Source: Phoronis australis
Taxonomy: Eukaryota > Phoronida > Phoronidae
NCBI GenBank assembly: GCA_002633005.1
Contig: NMRA01000371.1
Span: 1-62,000, forward strand
DNA: 62,000 bases
Direction: 5' to 3'
Below the pieces are notes generated by a model. It saw only the letters and a list, made by a program, of their open reading frames with translations, did no database searches and was not told the DNA's origin. Position numbers and translations under genes: made by a program. Positions 45,961-56,404 of the stretch are shown here, piece after piece; position 1 is the first letter of the stretch; every line of letters begins with the position of its first letter.

Positions 45961-46299
45961 AACGAATTCAGTAAAGGAATGAATAATAGACAATAGATTC
46001 TGAACAATATATGATTGTGTGTTATTATTTTAGCATTAATGTGATGTTCATGTTCGACTAAATTTGTGATTTATGATTCCGTCCATTTATTTTGTATTTG
46101 ATGTGCGAGAGCACAGTTCCGTTTCTCGTTAATTAAATGCATTTTGGTGTTGTATTTTTTGTTTAATATATTAATAGTTGCTCACATGGTGTTAAAATGC
46201 TTCTTTAAATATTAAAAATGAATTCAGCATATCCAAAAACATACAATTTGAGTTCATGAGACAGATTTATGAGGAAAAGCATTACCCGCAAGCACCAAA

Positions 46300-46412
46300 T
46301 GGCGGCCACTTTGTAAAATGGCCGCCATTTTGGATTTTTAGGTGGCTAGTCGGGCAGATCTGTTGAGTATACCTTAGGAAGTCACCATGCCAATTTTGGT
46401 GCTTGTATCATC
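46300..46412 (-). repeat. inverted repeat pair, right copy
   Basis: Inverted partner of 43948-44065. GCCGCCATTTTGGATTTTTA and GGTGGCTAGTCGGG match the left copy. Confidence 0.6.
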
Positions 46413-46699
46413 GAGTGCATGATTTTTCTACTATCTGCCAGCTAGTATGAAACACCTCGTTTAGAAGTGACCTGAATATTTGTGAAGGAAAGCGAGTTTA
46501 TAACCGCTTTAATAAATCCATTCGCAGGGACTCTTGGGCAGATAAACTTAACAATTAAGACTGAAACTGTGTGATTATATGTTTACTAACTTATCTCTGT
46601 GTTAATCGTTAGATAGTTTTTACCGGCCAGGAAGCCACTGTTCATGCAGTGAACTCACGACAACAGAAACCCAAGCCCCACTGACGTGAAAAAACAAAA

Positions 46700-46795
46700 A
46701 TGGCAACGACAACAGAGACCGCAACAACAGCACGCGAGACAGCAACAACAGCACGTGAGACAGCAACCACAGTACAGAAGGCAGCAGCAACAAAC
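46700..46795 (+). repeat. low-complexity CAACAGCA/GAGACAGC repeat
   Basis: Imperfect 21-bp units GCAACAACAGCACGYGAGACA. In one frame a Q/R-rich peptide ends THDCRRCGTHH, vaguely like a gag zinc knuckle, too short to call. Confidence 0.6.
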
Positions 46796-46835
46796 ACACG
46801 ATTGCCGTCGCTGTGGAACACATCACACAGAAACT

Positions 46836-46999
46836 GCAGCTGCGGATTTAGAAGGGGGAACGGGGGCCATGTCTCCCCCCCCTAAAATTCTTCAAGTTCA
46901 TTTGGCACTTCGGGGATGCGAATGTCTCATAGGTAAAATCTTGGCTAATATTCTGCCCAGGCCTCCCTAACTCAAAATCCTGGACCCGCCCTTGAACTG
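46836..46999. mobile_element. possible MITE (hAT-like)
   Basis: Starts GCGGATTTAGAAGGGGGAAC and ends CAAAATCCTGGACCCGCCC, giving loosely inverted GC-rich termini of the kind found in many animal MITEs. Single copy here; the family is not confirmed. Confidence 0.3.
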
Positions 47000-47199
47000 T
47001 GCCACTTAATGAAGAATACTTGAATAAAAAATCTGCAGATTTGTACAGTAGTTGGAAAACGGATGTTTTGTGAGTCTTGAACACGGGTGAGGAGCCATTT
47101 TCTTCGAAGTCATCCCTTAAGGGAAAATGGACGTCAGGGAAAAGTCAACCTTTTCAGCGGCACGTCGTCGGACAACTCTTAGTTCTATGGAAGCATGTG

Positions 47200-48370
47200 G
47201 ATATTGGAATAATGGCAAAGCGAAGTAATAGTGGCGTTTTGTTCAAACCTGCACCAACACTACCCGTATATGAAGGACAAATTAGAAGTTTTCTTCAGTT
47301 GAAACAATGTAGAGTTAGTTTTTATGCAGACGACACAGCCCTTTCTTTGCTGCTTTAGTCAATAGATGAAGTCAATGCCACCTCAGCAGAAGAAATGAAT
47401 CGTGTTTATGCTTGGCTTGTGGAGAACAAACTCACACTGAATGTTAATAAAATCAAGGTGATGGTAGCAGAGGCTGGGTGTGTCATTGTCTCCAACATTG
47501 CCATTACTATTAAGGGCATCCAGCTGGCAAGAACTGAGAAATATAAATATCTGGGTGTTATTATTGATAATAATTTAACATGGGATCAACATGTAGAGTA
47601 TGTGTGCAAAAGTTTCTCAGCGAATTGGGCTTTTGTACAGAGTCAGGAGCTATGTTGATCAGGCTAGTACTCTTCAGACTCTCCGGCAGTGTACAGGAGT
47701 CCACACTTTGATTACTGTGATGTGTGGGGCAATAGTGCATCAAACCTCCGGGACAGACTTCAGAAATTACAAAACAAGGCTGGGAGGCCGATACTCAACT
47801 ATAGCGGCCTTTATAATGACTTTCCCATTTCTGACCTCCTCGATAAACTTTGCAGGTGCAGCCTGGTAAGCAGGCGTGCCTTTCATTTAAACTTTATAGT
47901 GCACAAAGACACACATAGCCTCACACCTAATTACCTTACTACTAACTTCAAGGCAGTCAATACTAGAGCGAGTGTTTCTGGCTGCCTGGTACCAGATAAA
48001 CCTAAAAACAACTGTGGCCAAAGAACCTTTGCCTACAGAGGTGTTGTCGCTTACAACGGTTTAGGGACTGCCGTCGCAAAAGCGTCCAATGTCCACGTCT
48101 TCAAACAGAATTCCTGGTTGGGTACTGCAGGCCTCAGCTCATTACTTTACCATTTTTTATCTTATTCATTCATCTAATTGTACATATCAACAAATTTTTA
48201 GACTAATTTATTTTATTTAATAACCTTTTCAATCTAACTGTACATAGCTGTCTGTATTTTACTTCATGTAATTATTTCCTACTGTGCATTGGCCCACTTG
48301 AAAATCGGTGTATTCACTGAGAAGTAGACACCCAGTCTTTTAAAGAAGTTTAAATAAATAAAAGATCTTG
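47200..48370 (+). pseudogene. LINE RT 3' fragment with A-rich tail
   Basis: CRVSFYADDTALSLLL (catalytic YADD) near 47310-47357 is followed by a stop. Then ENKLTLNVNKIKVMVAEAG and EKYKYLGVIIDNNLTWDQHV (47395-47658). After a frameshift come RSPHFDYCDVWGNSASNLR and DRLQKLQNKAGRPIL, with a C-terminal RTFAYRGVVAYNGLG block ending at 48177. A TAAATAAATAAA-type tail at about 48350 marks the 3' end. RT sequence upstream of the YADD box is absent, so it is a 5'-truncated CR1/L2-like insertion. Confidence 0.85.
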
Positions 48371-48379
48371 GTGAAAAAG

Positions 48380-49735
48380 AAGGAACTAGAGTAATTAAGT
48401 TCCCGATGATTACCGTAGATGAATCTCAGGCTTTCCAGTTACGAACATGAGTCGAATGATGAGACGATTTCCACAGTTAATAGCATAGGTGTGACCGACA
48501 ACTCTTGGAAGTCGTGACATTTTGAAGACAACGAAACCGCAAGTCATCGATTTTTCATTTTTATCAGATGTTCTATGATTTAGAAAACAACGGTCTGTGA
48601 CAGCTGATCTAACATTCGAAACTTTTAATAAACCAGCATGGCATCAATATATTTTGATATTAACTTATTGTTACAACATAAACACTTGGGAACTTTTCTC
48701 CGCGAGCCGCAGCGTATTGCTACGAGATTCATCACTCAAAAATCATTGCCCTAGAACAGCACGGGCAAGTAAGGTTGCCCTAACCGCATTCCATTCAAGA
48801 GACGAGAACTTGCCGATATCGTACGAGTATACTATTGATCCTTTTCCCCAGTGCAATAGGCGGTGTTGTAACGGGGAATGTAGGCTTACTTATCGTGTTT
48901 TCCCAGCCACGCAATTTCCTCAGCTTTAGTTTTCCCACCTAGGTCCCAACATTATGATGCCACACCTCGGGTTATTCACGATGTCCAGAAATTTTGACAT
49001 CAATAGGACAACAACACAAGTAAACATTGGTTTCGCTAAAAAATATCAAGCCTTTTGACAATTACTGATGGGCAAGCAATATTTTGGTGAAAACTAAAAT
49101 GACCAACATAGGTGCCAACGTAGTCAAATCTGTACAGATATCACCAGGTGCCGCTACATACAAGTCGCTGGTGACAGTGCATTCCTACAACACCTTGTGA
49201 CATTAACCCTTGCGTCAAGCTTCAGCATAATACGTCAAGTCCCTTCGCAAAAAACCGACAAACAAAACATTTGATATCAAAAACTAAAATGGCCAACAGG
49301 GAGTATCACAACAGCCAAACCCACAGGAAAATTGATTGATACCTACACATTCTCAAAATATATATCTGCCTCGAGTTTCAGCAAGGAATTGCTTGTCAAA
49401 AACCAAAATGGAAAGCAGGGGATGAAACAGTAGTCCGATCCCTCTGAAAATCGCCTGGTGCAGGCACATTCCTGTCATATAACTCTATGGCAAATTCGAT
49501 AAGTGAAGCAGCCTTGAGAAAATCGGCAGACAAGCAAAGCTTAACGTGGACAGATGACAGGATGCCAACTATATGTCACAACAAAATTGTTTTATGGACG
49601 CATAATGTAAACGATAATGACAATATATATTGTATGCACATTTTGGCGGCACTACAAAATATCCATAAACAAGAATTATACACCTCTGTGCAATAATGCA
49701 GGTCTCTAATAGTAATGGCACAGTGAATAGGTTAG
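48380..49735. other. no supported gene
   Basis: A 110-codon ORF at 48597-48929 has no recognisable domain. Around 49050-49480 phrases such as AAAATGGCCAACAGGG and AAACCAAAATGG recur loosely about every 100-150 bp, suggesting an old tandem repeat. Confidence 0.4.
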
Positions 49736-49751
49736 TACTATAGCTGCGAAT

Positions 49752-49950
49752 GAGTCATTTAATATAAGGATATACACTGTCACAGCATAGACAAATACAT
49801 TTGTTGACAAGACAGACATGCTGACCACAACAGCCAACGAGTCATTTAATATAAGGATATACATTGTCAGAGCATAGACCAATACATTTGTTGACCAGAC
49901 AGACATGCTGACCATGACATCGAATGAGTCATTTAATATAAGGATATACA
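49752..49950. repeat. 87-bp tandem repeat, ~2.3 copies
   Basis: GAGTCATTTAATATAAGGAT recurs at 49752, 49839 and 49926, exactly 87 bp apart. Because 87 is divisible by 3, the minus-strand ORF 49706-49951 repeats a hydrophobic 29-residue unit (YILILNDS...VSMSV...TNV). No evidence that this is translated. Confidence 0.85.
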
Positions 49951-49959
49951 TATATAGCT

Positions 49960-51060
49960 GAATTTCAAAAAAAAAAATCTGTTCAGTTAGTCTATCCTAT
50001 CCTATCATTATGTGTTAAAAGCTCTTCTAGGTATGAGAGTACAATGTGTTAATATCCAGCTATTTAGTGTTCAGTACAAATAAGACATATCCATCTTCCT
50101 TGCAAGAAATGGAGACTGGCTTCATGTGTTGTCAAGGGATTTCACAAGTTCATAAATGCCACGAACTATTTTGATGAATTTTACACAGCAGTCTAGTGTT
50201 CATGGTTTCTGGGACCAAATCATTTGTAAAGAAACATCTTTTTATTTCGTCTATGTGTCTGTAGTAACCACCTTGGTCTTGCATAAGTAAGATTATATAC
50301 GCCACCTGTTGGACACATCACGTGAACTATAGTTAAGTCTTAAAAGATCTTTGCCCTGACTGGGGTTTAAACAACATTCAACTGTGCACATGCACTAGTC
50401 TACAGGGCTATTGGGCAAACCAGTCAATTACAGACTTAATAGGGAGCATATTTATACTTGTCTATGTTAGTGAAACTTTAAAAGACCTTTCATACCAACT
50501 TTTCTCCAGTACTAGAGGTAGCAATGATATAAACTGTAGTTGAACTTTCAGAGTGGTTTCAGCTGTTAACGGACAACAACGTTATTGCAGTTTGATGCAT
50601 GGGTCATCGAAATTATTGAAAGATGGTGCTCAAAAAATGTTATGCAGCTGTATTTTTTATGTAATGTACATGGTTAGGTAGAAAATGAAATGAAGTGCTT
50701 ATAATGGTAGAATTGTGAGTATTTGAAAACAAATATTGTAAAACAATAGCAAAACGAGTACTGTTATTGGCAGCAACACCTGCCCATAACTGCCGTTAAC
50801 CGATCATACTGACGCTCCACCATTAAATCCACCCGTTAACTGTATAGTTAACTTGATTATACTGACTGACATTTACCAAAACATCAATACAACAATATTG
50901 ATAAGAAAGGGCCTTTAGACAGTAACTGGACACTGATAATACTTCACACTTCAAAAGTGACTACATTGCGCATGTATCACCTTACAGCGCGTATAACGTT
51001 GCACTATGTTTAACATGGAACAATGAATTTCCTTCAACAGAAGGAGGTGACATCTACCGC
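49960..51060 (-). other. 3' flank of the oxidoreductase gene
   Basis: Holds the probable 3' UTR or downstream region on the minus strand. The nearest minus-strand AATAAA is at 50241-50246, 815 bp past the stop codon. No other feature seen. Confidence 0.3.
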
Positions 51061-51227
51061 TTAATGAATTCCATTAGGAATCGCACAAATTTCCGGACGA
51101 CTGGCATAATCTTCATCACTGAGAGGAAGCTCGACGGGTCTGCCCAGAAAATTGGAGATTTCGCATGCTGTGGCAATTTCCACCACCTTTAGACAGGATT
51201 CTTTCGTGATTTCCAGCGCTGTTTTGC
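51061..51227 (-). CDS. Gfo/Idh/MocA oxidoreductase, last exon
   Basis: Terminal exon of an NAD(P)-dependent sugar/inositol dehydrogenase of the Gfo/Idh/MocA family. Acceptor TTGTCTTCTAG is just 5' of 51227. The exon enters in phase 1 (completing a Gly codon) and reads KTALEITKESCLKVVEIATA, then CEISNFLGRPVELPL, and stops with TAA at 51063-51061. The segment matches the C-terminal helix of the family, where a residue run before GRPVxL closes the domain. The preceding exon ends DVVEG, and the family has H-F-x-D-V-V-x-G just before this part. The phase fits exactly (2 + 165 bp). Confidence 0.75.
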
Positions 51228-51587
51228 CTAGAAGACAATTTGAAAAGGTACAAATTGACGTGTTGAACGGAGGAAAGTGGCTTAGATTGAACTGCTATAA
51301 AACAGGTGAGCGTCAGTGACATTGCTTGGAATGATATTCCATGCACACCACTATGATATTCCAAGTAGTGTTAACTGGAGATTGTATATCCTCCAACAAA
51401 GGTTAATTTTTGCACTTAGTGGAAAAATTAGCTATGAGTGTCTATACACAACCGGACATCTTGGGAGGGCTAAGCTTGATCAAGAAAATGGGGTCAACAG
51501 TTTCAGCCTCAAGAATAGGGTAATTAGACACAAAAAGCGAGTTTCATGTGAGATTTTACAAGTTTGTGATCATAGTACATTTACTCC

Positions 51588-52017
51588 CAGTAATAAGTGA
51601 GCCAGTACACAAATGCCCAATGCTCTAGTTCAGTAATCAGTGAGCAAGTACACAAATGCCCCATGCTCTTGTTCAGTAATCAGTGAGCCAGAACACAAAT
51701 GCCTATTGCTCTAGTTCAATAATCAGTGAGCCAGAACACAAATGCCCAATGCTCTAGTTCAGTAATCAGTGAGCCAGAACACAAATGCCCAATGCTCTAG
51801 TTCAGTAATCAGTGAGCCAGTACACAAATGCCCATTGCTCTAATTCAGTAATCAGTGAGCCAGAACACAAATGCCCATTGCTCTAGTTCAGTAATCAGTG
51901 AGCAAGTACACAAATGCCCAATGCTCTAGTTCAGTAATCAGTGAGCCAGAACACAAATGCCTATCGCTCTAGGTCAGTAATCAGTGAGCCAGTACACAAA
52001 TGCCCAATGCTCTAGTT
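51588..52017. repeat. 43-bp minisatellite, 10 copies
   Basis: Ten uninterrupted 43-bp units of the form CAGTAATCAGTGAGCCAGAA-CACAAATGCCCAATGCTCTA-GTT. Units differ at a few recurrent positions (CC/CA, GAAC/GTAC, CAAT/CATT), which indicates unequal exchange among variants. It lies in the last intron of the oxidoreductase gene, ~360 bp from the final exon. Confidence 0.95.
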
Positions 52018-53709
52018 GAGAACACTTGGGATAACAGTACAAAGCAAACAGGTTTACCTTGACTTAATGAATGAAGATCATATATTAATTATAAAACATT
52101 GCAACAATTCTTCTTCTTTGTGCATAAAAGTGATTGCTTTAAAGATTATCTGTAGAAAAGTATGCATGGTTTGAGAAAAACAAGGAAACTGTGGACAGAT
52201 GAAATATCCCTTAAACATCTAGTTCCTTAGCATGTATTACCAAGTTTTGCATAACAACTAAGGGAGTGTGAAATACAAAACCGTTCCTTAGTGTCACATA
52301 ACAGCAGAGAGCACATGATCTAGAAAACTGTCATTTGTCTCATACATACTGCATAGATCAATATCTTTCGTCACTAACTGTGGTAAACTTGCTACAGTTG
52401 TCAGTCCTGTATGTGTCATTCTGAGACGCATTTGTAATGCGCAACTTGTATCATGACAGTTTTTAAGTCAGGATGTGTGTGTGCACAGCTTTGGATATTT
52501 AAGCCACACCAGTTTCACAAGCATTGATTTGAATAAATCTTTTGTATTTCTCCAATGTCACGTGGTCAGCCTAACCAGGTTTTATTGACATTCCATTCTC
52601 ACTAGGAGGCTGGTCATCAAAGGAGTGACTTTATTCGCTAGGTCAGAAGTCAGGGTAATTACTGTTTATTATCAGATCATCAGATCATACCTTAACAGAA
52701 TAGAGGGCTTGAAGGCATCCAGGCTGTATTTTTCAACTTTCTTTTTGGTACATGAAAAACCGATGGAAAACATAAAATCCGAGTACAGGAGTAAAATGAG
52801 ACTATGTGGATTTTATGGACTTTCGAAGTTGTTTAAGTAATAGCGTCTGCGATTTTGTCAACAAACCCAAGCCTTGAACTGTTCATTGGAAAGGAGTTCC
52901 CAACATGGCTGATCAGCTAATTATACTGCATCACTAACTCACAATTATAAATAGAAGCTGGGCCTTAAAGAATGTGGATATAACCCAGTTGTGATGACGG
53001 AATCTTGTTTAAAGTGCATGGTTCACGACATGTCCATTGACCCGAATGTTTGTATTCTTGAGAATCTGAAGCTTAGTCAGTTATAAGGTCCCCTCGCAAG
53101 TAGGAGCACTTGCATAAAGTAGGTTGCCAAATTCACCCCATTCAACATTGCCCAATAATTAGCTAACTTAATGGGAATCCAGTACTGGGGGCCTCTCCAA
53201 TTATTTTAGACTCTGTCACTGTCACTGATGTCAGGTGCGTCACTTACCATTCAAGTGCTGCTGCAGTAAATATAGGAGTGTATACACCTGGAGGCCAGCA
53301 TATCATCTTGTGGGTGTCATGCCATTTCATCTCAATTTACAATATATAGACGCTACATTGAAAATGAAAAAGGTGGTGTACTGCGTCTACACGTGTCTAT
53401 GCCCCACCACACCACTGTTGCCACTCTGAATTTATCACTTTTGATTGTTGAAACATAATCTGTTATTAACTGAATAATAACAAGAAATGCAAATAAAAGT
53501 GTCTAAAATTGTGGAAATATTTTCATGTAAAAATGACATCTGTTCAATAAAAATATTTAAACAAAAATTCCATTTCTTTTTTAAAAGTTTCAGTGACTAA
53601 AGAAGTGAAGAAACAAAGGCTGCAGTCCATAGTAAATATTTCTAGATAGCCTTACCATACTGCTTGAGCTCAATTAAATCATATGATGGACAAGAAAACC
53701 AGTACATAC
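52018..53709. other. intron sequence, nothing recognised
   Basis: Rest of the last intron of the minus-strand oxidoreductase gene. No repeat or ORF of note. Confidence 0.5.
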
Positions 53710-53875
53710 CTTCTACAACATCTAGGAAATGCATAAGAGCCTCCCAATATGAGTCAGCATAGCGGTACTTGAAGGTCGTTTCAATGGGGTCGCAGTGAAC
53801 GCCCTCTTCTGTGTATTGATGAATATTGCCACGTGTCTGGTTCTCTGAGATTAGCATGCTCCTGTTACCGAATAC
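53710..53875 (-). CDS. Gfo/Idh/MocA oxidoreductase, penultimate exon
   Basis: 166 bp between acceptor TTTTTAAAAAG and donor GAAG|GTATGT. It reads VFGNRSMLISENQTRGNI, TEEGVHCDPIETTFKYRYAD and SYWEALMHFLDVVEG. V-F-G-x-x-G/S-M-L-x-x-x-N, then E-E-G and R-Y-x-x-x-Y/Y-W-x-E-x-x-x-F-x-x-V-V-x-G, is the classic C-terminal substrate domain of inositol 2-dehydrogenase-like proteins. It enters at a codon boundary after ...DQRLE in the previous exon and leaves in phase 1, which matches the next exon. A CTCF-motif repeat begins only ~48 bp upstream in the preceding intron. Confidence 0.85.
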
Positions 53876-53922
53876 CTTTTTAAAAAGAAAATGTCCCAAA
53901 ATAGCAGCATTGAAAACAAGAA

Positions 53923-55245
53923 ATACGTCCACGAATGGAACGCAAACAGTGTGCTTCTAGGGGTGTATATTTATATCACAAAAATGGCCACTAGATGGTG
54001 CACAATACGTCGAATCAAATGGAAACATCCCATCGCTTCTTTAATAGAAAGCTATTTACCACATTTCATAAAAATCTATAAAGGAACTTCAGAGAAACAA
54101 AGGAAACAGAAAAATGAAATTGCCACTAGGGGGCACAGCGTTCGCCGAATTCGTCAGAAGTTCGTCCTCGTCCATTGTCAACTTCATATAAATACACTTG
54201 CTAAATTCAATAAAGGTCCTGCAGTAGGTTAAGGATACAGCTATGAGTACACACAAAAACATAACTGCCACCAGAAGGCGCCACAGAAGTCAAAGTCATC
54301 GGAAAATCATCATCAACCGTTCTCTTCACAGTAAAAATATATATGCCAATTTTCACAATCCTCCTTAGAATGGTTTGGTTGATAGAGGGGCGGACGCCAC
54401 AAAACAGATTCAAAACAGCAAAAATGGCCACTAGGTGGTGCAAAATGCCTCCAAGCCATCCGAAAATGGGAGGAAAGCGTCATCTTATCAATAGATGCCT
54501 ATATTCCAAGTTTTATGAAAATTCCTGAGGATCTTTGAAGATACAGAGTAAAACATAAAAATGAAAATTGCCACTAGGGGACACACTGGTAGTCAGATCC
54601 GCAAAATCGTCGTCCTCCATTGTCAACTTCATATAATACAATAATTGCTTAATTTAGTAAGGATCCTGTATAGTGTTAGGAGATACCGCCATGGGTGCAG
54701 AAAAACAAAACTGCAACTAGGAGGCAGCACAGTACTCAAAGTTGTGGGAAAATCATCGTCATCCGTCCTCTTCATAGCAAAAACATATACGGCAAATTTT
54801 CATAATCATTCTTACAGTGGTTTGGTTGATAGAGGAGTGGATGCCAAAAAACAGTAAAAATTGCCACTATGTGGTGCAAAATACCTCAAATCCATCTGAA
54901 AACAAGAGAATAGCGTCATCTCACTAATAGATGCCTAAATGCCAAATTTTATGAAAATCCGTTGAATACCTTTGAAGATAGACTGAAGCAAACGTAAAGA
55001 ACTAAAATTGCCACTAGGGGGCACACCAGAAGTTGGATACATCCGAAAGTTTACTCATGCTGTCCCATTCATGAAAGGAACACATGTTCAAAATTTTATG
55101 AACATACATCAAGGGGTTTGAGATAGAGCAGCGGAGCGCCATTATAGTTCTTCGTGAAGGAAACTTTGAGATATCGAAAAGACAACTGAACAACTGAACA
55201 AAACGCTGCCTCAAAATTGACTGCTGATGGCACAATGCTTTCACA
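53923..55245 (+). repeat. CTCF-motif repeat family, long copy with ~440-bp internal tandem units
   Basis: Starts with a diverged ATACGTCCACGAATG terminus. Three GGCCACTAG(A/G)TGGTGC-type modules are at 53988, 54428 and about 54863, some 440 bp apart. TGCCACTAGGGG-type modules are at 54123, 54571 and 55011; 54123-54136 and 55011-55024 are exact CTCF-core matches (CCACTAGGGGGCAC). A CCACCAGAAGGCGC near match is at 54268. No conserved ORF. It is antisense to the oxidoreductase gene, within its intron. Confidence 0.8.
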
Positions 55246-55330
55246 CACTACATTGTCAAGTTTCATTGAAATCCATCAATTAGTTCTCTAGGTGTCATCT
55301 GGAAATGCTCTTTCCCCACAAGTAGCAGCA

Positions 55331-55425
55331 TTGAAATGTGCCCACGGCTGCACAAACAATGTGCTTGTAGGGGTGTTTTTAGTATCATAAAAATGGCCAA
55401 ATAACATCTGGCACAAAATTAGTAT
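55331..55425 (+). repeat. CTCF-motif repeat family, 5' start fragment
   Basis: GAAATGTGCCCACGGCTGCA, then AACAATGTGCTTGTAGGGGT and ATCATAAAAATGGCC, match the 5' end of copies at 7513 and 53923. It is cut off right at the first core. Confidence 0.6.
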
Positions 55426-55689
55426 TAAAATTACACTCATCTTTGAGTAAACTAACTTACTTAACAGTGCAAAAAATGGTCATTCAGCGGATGAATTTGA
55501 AGAGTGATCTTACGCATGGCCTTTTAGCACCATTTTGGGCTTGGAGGGGATAACCACTCCGCACAGGGGCTTAGAATTTTGCGGAGTGTTGTAAATCACG
55601 AGTGTCCTTCACACACAACCGGTCTTTTGAAATTGACATGCAAGGTCAGTAAAAGCAATTCTTTACAACACTACTGAAGTTGACATGGA

Positions 55690-56007
55690 TCAGCTGATAT
55701 GGAATGAGATGATCAAGTGCAAGTACAGTTTGTTAATACACAACAACTGTATAAAATTCAATGGATAATGATTATTCATGAGAGTAGACTTAATAAAGGG
55801 AATTTCTTTGTCTAGTATTCTAGTGTTTGAGCAAATCCGTTTAGCTCTACTAATTAGACCACAAACCAGAGACCGTTTATACTTAATAGATGTGAAGCTA
55901 TACAAATTCAAGTACACACTAGAGTTAGGTTTATGAAAGCAAGACTTGACAATATCATTGTTTGGGGTTCTAGTCACTAGTACGTCTAAGAAATGTAGTT
56001 TACTCAA
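55690..56007 (-). pseudogene. Penelope-like reverse transcriptase C-terminal fragment
   Basis: Open minus-strand frame: LHFLDVLVTRTPNNDIVKSC, FHKPNSSVYLNLYSFTSIKY and KRSLVCGLISRAKRICSN, then EIPFIKSTLMNNHYPLNFI. The order LxFLDVxVxR ... xxKPxxxxxYL.xxSxxPxxYKxSLxxxLxxRAxxICS ... ExxFIxxxLxxNxYPxxFI is diagnostic of the end of Penelope/Poseidon-type RTs. No catalytic YxDD and no GIY-YIG domain are present. It lies in an intron of the oxidoreductase gene. Confidence 0.75.
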
Positions 56008-56025
56008 GAGTCGGTGGTTAATAGC

Positions 56026-56127
56026 GAGTTACATTTCTTAAATGTACTAGAGACTAGAGCCACAAACAGCGATATTGTCATGTCTTGGTTACATAAACCT
56101 ACCTCTATTGTGTACTTGAACTGGTAA
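56026..56127 (+). pseudogene. second Penelope RT fragment, opposite strand
   Basis: Plus-strand frame LHFLNVLETRATNSDIVMSW followed by LHKPTSIVYLNW and a stop at 56125-56127. It is clearly homologous to the minus-strand fragment that starts only ~20 bp away, so the two are head to head. Confidence 0.65.
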
Positions 56128-56242
56128 GTACAAACAGTCTCTTTGGGATGGCTTTGACCTTTGCATGTGACGGCTTTAAAAATGAGTTTTGGTTCAGCTG
56201 ATTTATTTGTTACTTGTGACCCTGTTGTGGTTTGATGTACTC

Positions 56243-56277
56243 TATGAGGATGATGAATTGAACTTCATTAAAACGTT
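56243..56277 (+). ncRNA. degenerate hammerhead-like Penelope terminus
   Basis: TATGAGGA, hairpin ATGAA/TTCAT, then AAAACGTTGGG, about 115 bp downstream of the plus-strand RT fragment. It has the layout of the other hammerhead-like cores, but the CTGANGA and GAAA boxes are both damaged, so it is presumably inactive. Confidence 0.3.
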
Positions 56278-56404
56278 GGGACTGACGCATATATATGTAA
56301 ACACAGAATGTTAGCTGTATTTTGATGTTAAGTCTTCATGCAGCTAGCTGGCTGCTGAGAGATCAACAATTAACAAAGACTTGTTGCAGTAAAGAAACAC
56401 TAAC

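Noticed and set aside
46686-46970. Gag-like zinc knuckle (CRRCGTHH) in a Q-rich ORF
   Set aside because: Low-complexity CAG/CAA repeat translation; the final cysteine of a CCHC knuckle is missing.
49706-49951. Membrane-protein-like repeated ORF
   Set aside because: Explained by an 87-bp tandem repeat. Kept only as a low-interest observation.
51588-52017. CRISPR-like array
   Set aside because: Units are contiguous 43-bp minisatellite copies with no unique spacers, in an animal intron.
53891-54232. 113-codon ORF (contains MATRWCTIRRIKWKH), and similar ORFs at 7369-7716 and 24146-24355
   Set aside because: They are translations of the CTCF-motif repeat family; frames are not conserved between copies.
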